Of a DNA stretch of 64,000 nt, positions 49,445 through 61,842 are shown piece after piece. Each line of letters begins with the position of its first letter. Positions within the stretch are counted from its first letter, which is position 1. The position numbers were made by a program, and so were the translations under genes. The stretch is from Plazaster borealis (Eukaryota; Echinodermata; Asteroidea; Forcipulatida; Labidiasteridae), in the NCBI GenBank assembly GCA_021014325.1, contig JAJGQC010000547.1, positions 1-64,000 of the forward strand, in the 5' to 3' direction. Below the pieces are notes generated by a model. The model was given only the letters and a program-made list of their open reading frames with translations. It made no database searches and was not told where the DNA came from.

Positions 49445-50106
49445 AAAATAAAATAAAAAATAAAAAGATATTAATAATATATATTTTGAGGTTGCTCCTC
49501 ATAAGGCCTCCAACTCCGTACTTTGCCGTCTTCCTGGAGGACCCCCGCGCCACCAAGGCAAGGGTCCCGCCGGGGCCCGCGACCTAGGAAGACCCATGCC
49601 CGATGTGCTCTCTCGATCCTTCTTTGATCACGGACCGAGTCTGTCCGGCCAGTTGGTGGGGAACGGAGCGCCGCCGGCCCCTTTGAGGTTGCTCCTCCGA
49701 AGGCCTCCAAAATAAAGGCAACGCAAATATTAAACAATGCTGCTGCAATATTCTTTGTATCTTCTAGTGTGTTGTTGCATGAATAAAAAATAAAAAAAAT
49801 AAAAAAATAAAAAAATTCAAAAAAATTCAAATTGAATCTGGAAAAAAGGGTAAAAAGTTACGCTGTGGTTGTCGGGCTTTCAGGCACCGGAATCAGTTTA
49901 ATAGCACACACTGGCCCCTATCCGGCTTCCCTAGTTCCCTTCTGGCGTGGCATCCGACCCACAGCATGTCCTCCCCTGTTTCCGATCCTAGCCTTTGAAT
50001 TGGTGCTGTCCATCAGGAGGAGACAAGACAGAACCCCAGTCACGCTTTAGCCACATCAAGCAGTCTTGTACCTATATATAGGTCCAGCCGGACTCGAACC
50101 CAGACC
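47922..50106. repeat. Monomer 22 (2,185 bp, substitution cluster)
   Basis: Complete copy. A cluster of private changes lies within ~110 bp at 49230-49341: GCGGTAAAAAATACGG damages the right inverted-repeat arm, then ACGGTTTGACGG, CTCATTAATATT and ATCATTTTAAAAG. Two more occur near 48389 and 48407. The surrounding sequence is essentially core type. Confidence 0.95.
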
Positions 50107-51569
50107 GGGGCGTCTGAGCGTGAAACAGTCCCGGCACTTATCCAACTGTGCTAGTTAGTGTCGGTACTTAATCCCGGGATTTTTACATTGTATGTAGCTT
50201 GGAATCTACGTGCAACTATAATTGACCATAACTATTTTTGACCGCATGAGGGAGGGCGGGCGTTGTCATCAGGGAATTATCTTGGGCGCACCACCTAAAT
50301 AAGCTCCCATAGCAACCAATGCTAAATGCTAAATATTCAAATATACTCAAAAATAGTAGTTAAAGTCTCTCTCAGCAGCCTCTTGAAAACCAATCAAACA
50401 TAATTATTTTCGGACAACTAAAGGTCAGATTTCTTTTCAATTTTGGCAGGTCAGCCGTTTGGAATCTTTGCTAATTACCCCAGAAATAAACAGTTCGACC
50501 GATAGGGTTAGGGTTAGTGTTGATTACCCGAATTATGTGCTTTTTCCCCAAATAAACCGATTTGCTGCCTGTTTTTGTGAAAAACGTATCCACTTCCTAA
50601 GCCAAATAGGACCAACTTTAAAGCCTAAAATTGATCAATTCTCCTCAAAAGTTGAAGCACAGAACCCCAGGTTGAGCTAACTTGTCATACTAACACAATC
50701 TATCAGTTGCATGACCCCAAAACGTCACTTATTCAACAGATTTTGAGGGCCTACAAAATAATTATGATAATGAGTTTGGCGCACGAATTTTGGCCTATTT
50801 AGTGTGGGGTGCACCACACTAAATAAACTCACATAGCAACCAACGCTAAATGATAATTATTCAAAAATACTCAACAAATATTTCAAAGTCTCTCAGCCTC
50901 TTGAAAACCAATCATATATATTTCCGGACAACTGAACTTCAGAATTCTTTTCAATTTTTGGCAGGTCAACCGTTTGGAATTTTTGCTAACTACCCCAGAA
51001 AAGAAAAAAACACGATTTTTTTTCTTTCCCAAACCGACTTGCTGCCAGTTTTCGTGAAGCACTTCTCCACTTCCCCGGTCAAATAGGACCAACTTTAACG
51101 CCTAAATTTATCAAGTCTCCTCAAAAGTTGAAGCACAGAACCCCCAGGTTGTGATAGATTCTTATATTTACACAATCTATTAATTGCATGACCCCAAAAC
51201 GTTATAATTAAAAATAAGTTGTGGGTTTACAAATTATGGGAAGTAGCTTGGCGCATGAATTTTGGCTTATTTAGTGTGGTGCACCCTCTTGCATCACAAT
51301 AACAGTTTCATTCTTGCATCAATGAGGAAATACATCAAGATAATAACAGCAGTGCAAAAACCCAGTTTGTTTACTTATTTTGCATGACGTGAATTCGGTT
51401 TACATACGCCACATGCGGTCAAAAATACGGTGAATTGGGAATAAAACGGATAGACGGCCTCATGAATATTTATTAGGCCCTTAAAATATTCTATACTAGA
51501 CAGATACAAAATAAACACAATCATGTTAAAAGTTGGACCCCACCCCGAAAGAAAAAATATATAAAAAAA

Positions 51570-51617
<48 letters not shown>

Positions 51618-52282
51618 AAAATAAAATAAAAAATAAAAAGATATTAATAATATATATTTTGAGGTTGCTCCTCATAAGGCCTCCAACTCCGTACTTTGCC
51701 GTCTTCCTGGAGGACCCCCGCGCCACCAAGGCAAGGGTCCCGCCGGGGCCCGCGACCTAGGAAGACCCATGCCCGATGTGCTCTCTCGATCCTTCTTTGA
51801 TCACGGACCGAGTCTGTCCGGCCAGTTGGTGGGAACGGAGCGCCGCCGGCCCCTTTGAGGTTGCTCCTCCGAAGGCCTCCAAAATAAAGGCAACGCAAAT
51901 ATTAAACAATGCTGCTGCAATATTCTTTGTATCTTCTAGTGTGTTGTTGCATGAATAAAAAATAAAAAAAATAAAAAAATAAAAAAATTCAAAAAAATTC
52001 AAATTGAATCTGGAAAAAAAAGGGTAAAAAGTTACGCTGTGGTTGTCGGGCTTTCAGGCACCGGAATCAGTTTAATAGCACACACTGGCCCCTATCCGGC
52101 TTCCCTAGTTCCCTTCTGGCGTGGCATCCGACCCACAGCATGTCCTCCCCTGTTTCCGATCCTAGCCTTTGAATTGGTGCTGTCCATCAGGGGAGGAGAC
52201 AAGACAGAACCCCAGTCACGCTTTAGCCACATCAAGCAGTCTTGTACCTATATATAGGTCCAGCCGGACTCGAACCCAGACC
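50107..52282. repeat. Monomer 23 (2,176 bp)
   Basis: Complete central-type copy. A private ACGCCACATGCGG near 51408 alters the base pairs just outside the right inverted-repeat arm. Otherwise it is standard. Confidence 0.95.
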
Positions 52283-53748
52283 GGGGCGTCTGAGCGTGAA
52301 ACAGTCCCGGCACTTATCCAACTGTGCTAGTTAGTGTCGGTACTTAATCCCGGGATTTTTACATTGTATGTAGCTTGGAATCTACGTGCAACTATAATTG
52401 ACCATAACTATTTTTGACCGCATGAGGGAGGGCGGGCGTTGTCATCAGGGAATTATCTTGGGCGCACCACCTAAATAAGCTCCCATAGCAACCAATGCTA
52501 AATGCTAAATATTCAAATATACTCAAAAATAGTAGTTAAAGTCTCTCTCAGCAGCCTCTTGAAAACCAATCAAACATAATTATTTTCGGACAACTAAAGG
52601 TCAGATTTCTTTTCAATTTTTGGCAGGTCAGCCGTTTGGAATCTTTGCTAATTACCCCAGAAATAAACAGTTCGACCGATAGGGTTAGGGTTAGTGTTGA
52701 TTACCCGAATTATGTGCTTTTTCCCCAAATAAACCGATTTGCTGCCTGTTTTTGTGAAAAACGTATCCACTTCCTAAGCCAAATAGGACCAACTTTAAAG
52801 CCTAAAATTGATCAATTCTCCTCAAAAGTTGAAGCACAGAACCCCAGGTTGAGCTAACTTGTCATACTAACACAATCTATCAGTTGCATGACCCCAAAAC
52901 GTCACTTATTCAACAGATTTTGAGGGCCTACAAAATAATTATGATAATGAGTTTGGCGCACGAATTTTGGCCTATTTAGTGTGGGGTGCACCACACTAAA
53001 TAAACTCACATAGCAACCAACGCTAAATGATAATTATTCAAAAATACTCAACAAATATTTCAAAGTCTCTCAGCCTCTTGAAAACCAATCATATATATTT
53101 CCGGACAACTGAACTTCAGAATTCTTTTCAATTTTTGGCAGGTCAACCGTTTGGAATTTTGCTAACTACCCCAGAAAAGAAAAAAACACGATTTTTTCTT
53201 TCCCAAACCGACTTGCTGCCAGTTTTCGTGAAGCACTTCTCCACTTCCCCGGTCAAATAGGACCAACTTTAACGCCTAAATTTATCAAGTCTCCTCAAAA
53301 GTTGAAGCACAGAACCCCAGGTTGTGATAGATTCTTATATTTACACAATCTATTAATTGCATGACCCCAAAACGTTATAATTAAAAATAAGTTGTGGGTT
53401 TACAAATTATGGGAAGTAGCTTGGCGCATGAATTTTGGCTTATTTAGTGTGGTGCACCCTCTTGCATCACAATAACAGTTTCATTCTTGCATCAATGAGG
53501 AAATACATCAAGATAATAACAGCAGTGCAAAAACCCAGTTTGTTTACTTATTTTGCATGACGTGAATTCGGTTTACATACGCCCCATGCGGTCAAAAATA
53601 CGGTGAATTGGGAATAAAACGGATAGACGGCCTCATGAATATTTATTAGGCCCTTAAAATATTCTATACTAGACAGATACAAAATAAACACAATCATGTT
53701 AAAAGTTGGACCCCATCCCCCCCCCGAAAGAAAAAATGTATAAAAAAA

Positions 53749-53800
<52 letters not shown>

Positions 53801-54453
53801 AAAATAAAATAAAAAATAAAAAGATATTAATAATATATATTTTGAGGTTGCTCCTCATAAGGCCTCCAACTCCGTACTTTGCCGTCTTCCTGGAGGACCC
53901 CCGCGCCACCAAGGCAAGGGTCCCGCCGGGGCCCGCGACCTAGGAAGACCCATGCCCGATGTGCTCTCTCGATCCTTCTTTGATCACGGACCGAGTCTGT
54001 CCGGCCAGTTGGTGGGGAACGGAGCGCCGCCGGCCCCTTTGAGGTTGCTCCTCCGAAGGCCTCCAAAATAAAGGCAACGCAAATATTAAACAATGCTGCT
54101 GCAATATTCTTTGTATCTTCTAGTGTGTTGTTGCATGAATAAAAAAAAAAAAATAAAAAAATAAAAAAAAATTCAAATTGAATCTGGAAAAAAAGGGTAA
54201 AAAGTTACGCTGTGGTTGTCGGGCTTTCAGGCACCGGAATCAGTTTAATAGCACACACTGGCCCCTATCCGGCTTCCCTAGTTCCCTTCTGGCGTGGCAT
54301 CCGACCCACAGCATGTCCTCCCCTGTTTCCGATCCTAGCCTTTGAATTGGTGCTGTCCATCAGGAGGAGACAAGACAGAACCCCAGTCACGCTTTAGCCA
54401 CATCAAGCAGTCTTGTACCTATATATAGGTCCAGCCGGACTCGAACCCAGACC
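52283..54453. repeat. Monomer 24 (2,171 bp)
   Basis: Complete central-type copy. The C-tract near 53711 is interrupted by a T (CCCCATCCCCCCCCC), and the A-rich spacer at ~54140-54170 is shortened, losing one of the two ATTCAAAAA words. Confidence 0.95.
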
Positions 54454-55925
54454 GGGGCGTCTGAGCGTGAAACAGTCCCGGCACTTATCCAACTGTGCTA
54501 GTTAGTGTCGGTACTTAATCCCGGGATTTTTACATTGTATGTAGCTTGGAATCTACGTGCAACTATAATTGACCATAACTATTTTTGACCGCATGAGGAG
54601 GGCGGGCGTTGTCATCAGGGAATTATCTTGGGCGCACCACCTAAATAAGCTCCCATAGCAACCAATGCTAAATGCTAAATATTCAAATATACTCAAAAAT
54701 AGTAGTTAAAGTCTCTCTCAGCAGCCTCTTGAAAACCAATCAAACATAATTATTTTCGGACAACTAAAGGTCAGATTTCTTTTCAATTTTTGGCAGGTCA
54801 GCCGTTTGGAATCTTTGCTAATTACCCCAGAAATAAACAGTTCGACCGATAGGGTTAGGGTTAGTGTTGATTACCCGAATTATGTGCTTTTTCCCCCAAA
54901 TAAACCGATTTGCTGCCTGTTTTTTGTGAAAAACGTATCCACTTCCTAAGCCAAATAGGACCAACTTTAAAGCCTAAAATTGATCAATTCTCCTCAAAAG
55001 TTGAAGCACAGAACCCCAGGTTGAGCTAACTTGTCATACTAACACAATCTATCAGTTGCATGACCCCCAAAACGTCACTTATTCTACAGATTTTGAGGGC
55101 CTACAAAATAATTATGATAATGAGTTTGGCGCACGAATTTTGGCCTATTTAGTGTGGGGTGCACCACACTAAATAAACTCACATAGCAACCAACGCTAAA
55201 TGATAATTATTCAAAAATACTCAACAAATATTTCAAAGTCTCTCAGCCTCTTGAAAACCAATCATATATATTTCCGGACAACTGAACTTCAGAATTCTTT
55301 TCAATTTTTGGCAGGTCAACCGTTTGGAATTTTTGCTAACTACCCCAGAAGAAAAAAACACGATTTTTTTTTCTTTCCCAAACCGACTTGCTGCCAGTTT
55401 TCGTGAAGCACTTCTCCACTTCCCCGGTCAAATAGGACCAACTTTAACGCCTAAATTTATCAAGTCTCCTCAAAAGTTGAAGCACAGAACCCCCAGGTTG
55501 TGATAGATTCTTATATTTACACAATCTATTAATTGCATGACCCCCAAAACGTTATAATTAAAAATAAGTTGTGGGTTTACAAATTATGGGAAGTAGCTTG
55601 GCGCATGAATTTTGGCTTATTTAGTGTGGTGCACCCTCTTGCATCACAATAACAGTTTCATTCTTGCATCAATGAGGAAATACATCAAGATAATAACAGC
55701 AGTGCAAAAACCCAGTTTGTTTACTTATTTTGCATGACGTGAATTCGGTTTACATACGCCCCCATGCGGTCAAAAATACGGTGAATTGGGAATAAAACGG
55801 ATAGACGGCCTCATGAATATTTATTAGGCCCTTAAAATATTCTATACTAGACAGATACAAAATAAACACAATCATGTTAAAAGTTGGACCCCACCCCCCC
55901 CCGAAAGAAAAAATATATAAAAAAA

Positions 55926-55973
<48 letters not shown>

Positions 55974-56627
55974 AAAATAAAATAAAAAATAAAAAGATAT
56001 TAATAATATATATTTTGAGGTTGCTCCTCATAAGGCCTCCAACTCCGTACTTTGCCGTCTTCATGGAGGACCCCCGCGCCACCAAGGCAAGGGTCCCGCC
56101 GGGCCCGCGACCTAGGAAGACCCATGCCCGATGTGCTCTCTCGATCCTCCTTTGATCACGGACCGAGTCTGTCCGGCCAGTTGGTGGGGAACGGAGCGCC
56201 GCCGGCCCCTTTGAGGTTGCTCCTCCGAAGGCCTCAAAATAAATGCAACGCAAATATTAAACAATGCTGCTGCAATATTCTTTGTATCTTCTAGTGTGTT
56301 GTTGCATGAATACAAAAATAAAAAAATAAAATAAAAATTTAAAAAAATTCAAATTGAACCTGGAAAAAAGGGTAAAAAGTTACGCTGTGGTTGTCGGGCT
56401 TTCAGGCACCCGAATCAGTTTAATAGCACACACTGGCCCCTATCCGGCTTCCTAGTTCCCTTCTGGCGTGGCATCCGACCCACAGCATGTCCTCCCTGTT
56501 TCCGATCCTAGCCTTTGAATTGGTGCTGTCCATCAGGGAGGAGACAAGACAGAACCCCAGTCACGCTTTAGCCACATCAAGCAGTCTTGTACCTATATAT
56601 AGGGCCAGCCGGACTCGAACCCAGACC
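54454..56627. repeat. Monomer 25 (2,174 bp, core-to-edge transition)
   Basis: Complete copy that changes type midway. Up to the microsatellite (~55,990) it follows the core sequence (GGATAGACGGCCTCATG). From about 56,145 it follows the right-end type: CTCCTTTGATCAC, AAATAAATGCAACG and GAATACAAAA. The switch marks the edge of the homogenised block. Confidence 0.95.
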
Positions 56628-58304
56628 GGGGCGTCTGAGCGTGAAACAGTCCCGGCACTTATCCAACTGTGCTAGTTAGTGTCGGTACTTAATCCCTGGA
56701 ATTTTACATTGTATGTAGCTTGGAATCTACGTGCAACTATAATTGACCATAACTATTTTTGACCGCATGAGGGAGGGCGGGCGTTTTCATCAGGGAATTA
56801 TCTTGGGCGCAACACCTAAATAAGCTCCCATAGCAACCAATGCTAAATGCTAAATATTCAAATATACTCAAAAATAGTAGTTAAAGTCTCTCTCAGCAGC
56901 CTCTTGAAAACCAATCAAACATATTTTCGGACAACTAAAGGTCAGATTTCTTTTCAATTTTTGGCAGGTCAGCCGTTTGGAATCTTTGCTAATTACCCCA
57001 GAAATAAACAGCCCGACCGATAGGGTTAGGGTTAGTGTTGATTACCCGAATTATGTGTTTTTTCCCAAACCGATTTGCTGCCTGTTTTTTGTGTAAAACT
57101 TATCTACTTCCTAAGCCAAATAGGACCAACTTTAAAGCCTAAAATTGATCAATTCTCCTCAAAAGTTGAAGCACAGAACCCCCAGGTTGTGCTAACTTGT
57201 CATACTAACACAATCTATCAGTTGCATGACCCCAAAAACGTTATTATTCAACAGATTTGAGGGCCTACAAAATAATTATGATAATCAGTTTGGCGCACGA
57301 ATTTTGGGGGTGCACCACACTAAATAAACTCACATAGCAACCAACGCTAAATGATAATTATTCAAAAATACTCAACAAATATTTCAAAGTCTCTCAGCCT
57401 CTTGAAAACCAATCAGATATATTTCCGGAAATACATCAACATAATAACAGCGATGCAAAAACCCAGTTTGTTTACTTATTTTGCATGACGTGAATTCGGT
57501 TTACATACGCCCCATGCGGTCAAAAATACGGTGAATTGGGAATAAAACGGATCGACGGCCACATGAATATTTTGTAGGCCCTTAAAATATTCTATACTAG
57601 ACAGATACAAAATAAACACAATAATGTTAAAGTTGGACCCCACCCCCCCCCAAAAAATTAATAAATAAATAAAACAAAATAAAAATAAACAGATATTAAT
57701 AATATATATTTTGAGGTTGCTCCTCATAAGGCCTCCAACTACGTACTTTGCCGTCTTCCTGGAGGACCCCGCGCCACCAAGGCAAGGGTCCCGGCGGGGC
57801 CCGCGACCTAGGAAGACCCATGCCCGATGTGCTCTCTCGATCCTCCTTTGATCACGGACCGAGTCTGTCCGGCCAGTTGGTGGGGAACGGAGCGCCGCCG
57901 GCCTTTGAGGTTGCTCCTCCGAAGGCCTCAAAATAAATGCAACGCAAATATTAAACAATGCTGCTGCAATATTCTTTGTATCTTCTAGTGTGTTGTTGCA
58001 TGAATACAAAAAAAAAAAAAATTCAAATTGAATCTGGAAAAAAGGGTAAAAAGTTACGCTGTGGTTGTCGGGCTTTCAGGCACCGGAATCAGTTTAATAG
58101 CACACACTGGCCCCTATCCGGCTTCCCTAGTTCCCTTCTGGCGTGGCATCCGACCCACAGCATGTCCTCCCCTGTTTCCGATCCTAGCCTTTGAATTGGT
58201 GCTGTCCAACACGGGAGGCGACAAGACAGAACCCAAGTCACGCTTTAGCCACATCAAGCAGTCTTGTACCTATATATAGGGCCAGCCGGACTCGAACCCA
58301 GACC
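56628..58304. repeat. Monomer 26 (1,677 bp, module B deleted)
   Basis: Right-end-type copy. At about 57426-57432 ATTTCCGGA of module B is joined to AATACATCAACATAATAAC beyond module B, removing most of that module (~400 bp); GGA is shared by both parental sites. A second gap removes CCTATTTAGTGTG at the A/B palindrome (~57306), and the microsatellite is reduced to a few units. Confidence 0.95.
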
Positions 58305-59955
58305 GGGGCGTCTGAGCGTGAAACAGTCCCGGCACTTATCCAACTGTGCTAGTTAGTGTCGGTACTTAATACCGGGATTTTTACATTGTATGTAGCTTGG
58401 AATCTACGTGCAACTATAATTGACCATAACTATTTTTGTCCGCATGAGGAGGGCGGGCGTTTTCATCAGGAATTATCTTGGGCGCAACACCTAAATAAGC
58501 TCCCATAGCAACCAATGCTAAATGCTAAATATTCAAATATACTCAAAAATAGTAGTTAAAGTCTCTCTCAGCAGCCTCTTGAAAACCAATCAAACATATT
58601 TTCGGACAACTAAAGGTCAGATTTCTTTTCAATTTTGGCAGGTCAGCCGTTTGGAATCTTTGCTAATTACCCCAGATATAAACAGCCCGACCGATAGGGT
58701 TAGGGTTAGTGTTGATTACCCAATTATGTGTTTTTTCCCAAACCGATTTGCTGCCAGTTTTCGTGAAGCACTTCTCCACTTCCCCGGTCAAATAGGACCA
58801 ACTTTAACGCCTAAATTTATCAAGTCTCCTCAAAAGTTGAAGCACAGAACCCCAGGTTGTGATAGATTCTTATATTTACACAATCTATTAATTGCATGAC
58901 CCCAAAACGTTATAATTAAAAATAAGTTGTGGGTTTACAAATTATGGGAAGTAGCTTGGCGCATGAATTCTGGCTTATTTAGTGTGGTGCACCCTCTTGC
59001 ATCACAATAACAGTTTCATCTTATTTTAATTGCCTGTGTGCAGTTTTCTTGCATCAATGAGGAAATACATCAACATAATAACAGCAATGCAAAAACCCAG
59101 TTTGTTTACTTATTTTGCATGACGTGAATTCGGTTTACATACGCCCCCATGCGGTCAAAAATACGGTGAATTGGGAATAAAACGGATCGACGGCCACATG
59201 AATATTTTGTAGGCCCTTAAAATATTCTATACTAGACAGATACAAAATAAACACAATAATGTTAAAAGTTGGACCCCCACCCCCCACCCCCCCCCCAAAA
59301 AAAAAATAAATAAATAAATAAAACAAAATAAAAAATTAAAAAATATTAATAATATATATTTTGAGGTTGCTCCTCATAAGGCCTCCAACTCCGTACTTTG
59401 CCGTCTTCCTGGAGGACCCCCGCGCCACCAAGGCAAGGGTCCCGCCGGGGCCCGCGACCTAGGAAGACCCATGCCCGATGTGCTCTCTCGATCCTCCTTT
59501 GATCACGGACCGAGTCTGTCCGGCCAGTTGGTGGGGAACGGAGCGCCGCCGGCCCTTTGAGGTTGCTCCTCCGAAGGCCTCCAAAATAAATGCAACGCAA
59601 ATATTAAACAATGCTGCTGCAATATTCTTTGTATCTTCTAGTGTGTTGTTGCATGAATACAAAAAAAAAAAAAAATTCAAATTGAATCTGGAAAAAAGGG
59701 TAAAAGTTACGCTGTGGTTGTCGGGCTTTCAGGCACCGGAATCAGTTTAATAGCACACACTGGCCCCTATCCGGCTTCCCTAGTTCCCTTCTGGCGTGGC
59801 ATCCGACCCACAGCATGTCCTCCCTGTTTCCGATCCTAGCCTTTGAATTGGTGCTGTCCATCAGGGAGGAGACAAGACAGAACCCCAGTCACGCTTTAGC
59901 CACATCAAGCAGTCTTGTACCTATATATAGGGCCAGCCGGACTCGAACCCAGACC
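58305..59955. repeat. Monomer 27 (1,651 bp, A/B module fusion)
   Basis: Right-end-type copy with a single hybrid module. It follows module A to CCGATTTGCTGCC and continues as module B from AGTTTTCGTGAAGCAC (~58741-58760), at homologous positions in the two modules. About 530 bp are lost. It also carries ~28 extra bp near 59020-59047 (TTATTTTAATTGCCTGTGTG), shared with copies 28 and 29. Confidence 0.95.
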
Positions 59956-61842
59956 GGGGCGTCTGAGCGTGAAACAGTCCCGGCACTTATCCAACTGTGC
60001 TAGTTAGCGTCGGTACTTAATCCCGGGATTTTTACATTGTATGTAGCTTGGAATCTACGTGCAACTATAATTGACCATAACTATTTTTGACCGCATGAGG
60101 GAGGGCGGGCGTTTTCATCAGGGAATTATCTTGGGCGCAACACCCTAAATAAGCTCCCATAGCAACCAATGCTAAATGCTAAATATTCAAATATACTCAA
60201 AAAATAGTAGTTAAAGTCTCTCTCAGCAGCCTCTTGAAAACCAATCAAACATATATTTTCGGACAACTAAAGGTCAGATTTCTTTTCAATTTTGGCAGGT
60301 CAGCCGTTTGGAATCTTTGCTAATTACCCCAGAAATAAACAGCCCGACCGATAGGGTTAGGGTTAGTGTTGATTACCCGAATTATGTGCTTTTTCACAAA
60401 CCGACTTGCTGCCAGTTTTCGTGAAGCACTTCTCCACTTCCCCGGTCAAATAGGACCAACTTTAACGCCTAAATTTATCAAGTCTCCTCAAAAGTTGAAG
60501 CACAGAACACCCAGGTTGTGATAGATTCTTATATTTACACAATCTATTAATTGCATGACCCCCAAAACGTTATAATTAAAAATAAGTTGTGGGTTTACAA
60601 ATTATGGGAAGTAGCTTGGCGCATGAATTCTGGCTTATTTAGTGTGGTGCACCCTCTTGCATCACAATAACAGTTTCATCTTATTTTAATTGCCTGTGTG
60701 CAGTTTTCTTGCATCAATGAGGAAATACATCAACATAATAACAGCGATGCAAAAACCCAGTTTGTTTACTTATTTTGCATGACGTGAATTCGGTTTACAT
60801 ACGCCCCCATGCGGTCAAAAATACGGTGAATTGGGAATGAAACGGATCGACGGCCATATGAATATTTTGTAGGCCCTTAAAATATTCTATACTAGACAGA
60901 TACAAAATAAACACAATAATGTTAAAAGTTGGACCCCCACCCCCAAAAAAACAAAATAAATAAATAAATAAATAAAACAAAATAAAAAATAAAAAGATAT
61001 TAATAATATATATTTTGAGGTTGCTCCTCATAAGGCCTCCAACTCCGTACTTTGCCGTCTTTCTGAAGGACCCCCGCGCCACCAAGGCAAGGGTCCCGGC
61101 GGGGCATATAAAAAATTAACACAATAATGTTAAAAATTGGACCCCCACCCCCCCTCCCCCACCCCCCCCCCCCCAAAAAAAAAATAAATAAATAAAACAA
61201 AATAAAAAATAAAAAGATATTAATAATATATATTTTGAGGTTGCTCCTCATAAGGCCTCCAACTCCGTACTTTGCCGTCTTCCTGGAGGACCCCCGCGCC
61301 ACCAAGGCAAGGGTCCCGGCGGGGCCCGCGACCTAGGAAGACCCATGCCCGATGTGCTCTCTCGATCCTCCTTTGATCACGGACCGAGTCTGTCCGGCCA
61401 GTTGGTGGGGAACGGAGCACCGCCGGCCCCTTTGAGGTTGCTCCTCCGAAGGCCTCCAAAATAAATGCAACGCAAATATTAAACAATGCTGCTGCAATAT
61501 TCTTTGTATCTTCTAGTGTGTTGTTGCATGAATACAAAAATTTAAAAAAAAAAAAAAAAAAATTCAAATTGAATCTGGAAAAAGGGTAAAAAGTTACGCT
61601 GTGGTTGTCGGGCTTTCAGGCACCGGAATCAGTTTAATAGCACACACTGGCCCCTATCCGGCTTCCCTAGTTCCCTTCTGGCGTGGCATCCGACCCACAG
61701 CATGTCCTCCCCTGTTTCCGATCCTAGCCTTTGAATTGGTGCTGTCCATCAGGGAGGAGACAAGACAGAACCCCAGTCACGCTTTAGCCACATCAAGCAG
61801 TCTTGTACCTATATATAGGCCAGCCGGACTCGAACCCAGACC
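59956..61842. repeat. Monomer 28 (1,887 bp, A/B fusion plus partial duplication)
   Basis: This copy has the same kind of hybrid A/B module as copy 27, with the switch near 60396-60412 (CACAAACCGACTTGCTGCC). It is lengthened by a partial tandem duplication of the microsatellite and the first part of the GC block (60899-61105 repeated at 61106-61326). It carries the extra ~28 bp of right-end copies. Confidence 0.95.
60899..61326. repeat. Partial tandem duplication inside monomer 28
   Basis: The segment from ATACAAAATAAACAC through the C-tract, microsatellite, left direct repeat and into GGTCCCGGCGGGG occurs at 60899-61105 and again at 61106-61326. The joint is GGCGGGG followed by CATATAAAAAATTAACAC. 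The two copies differ in the C-tract (the second is far longer, 61140-61174) and by TTTCTGAAGG versus TTCCTGGAGG. Confidence 0.9.
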
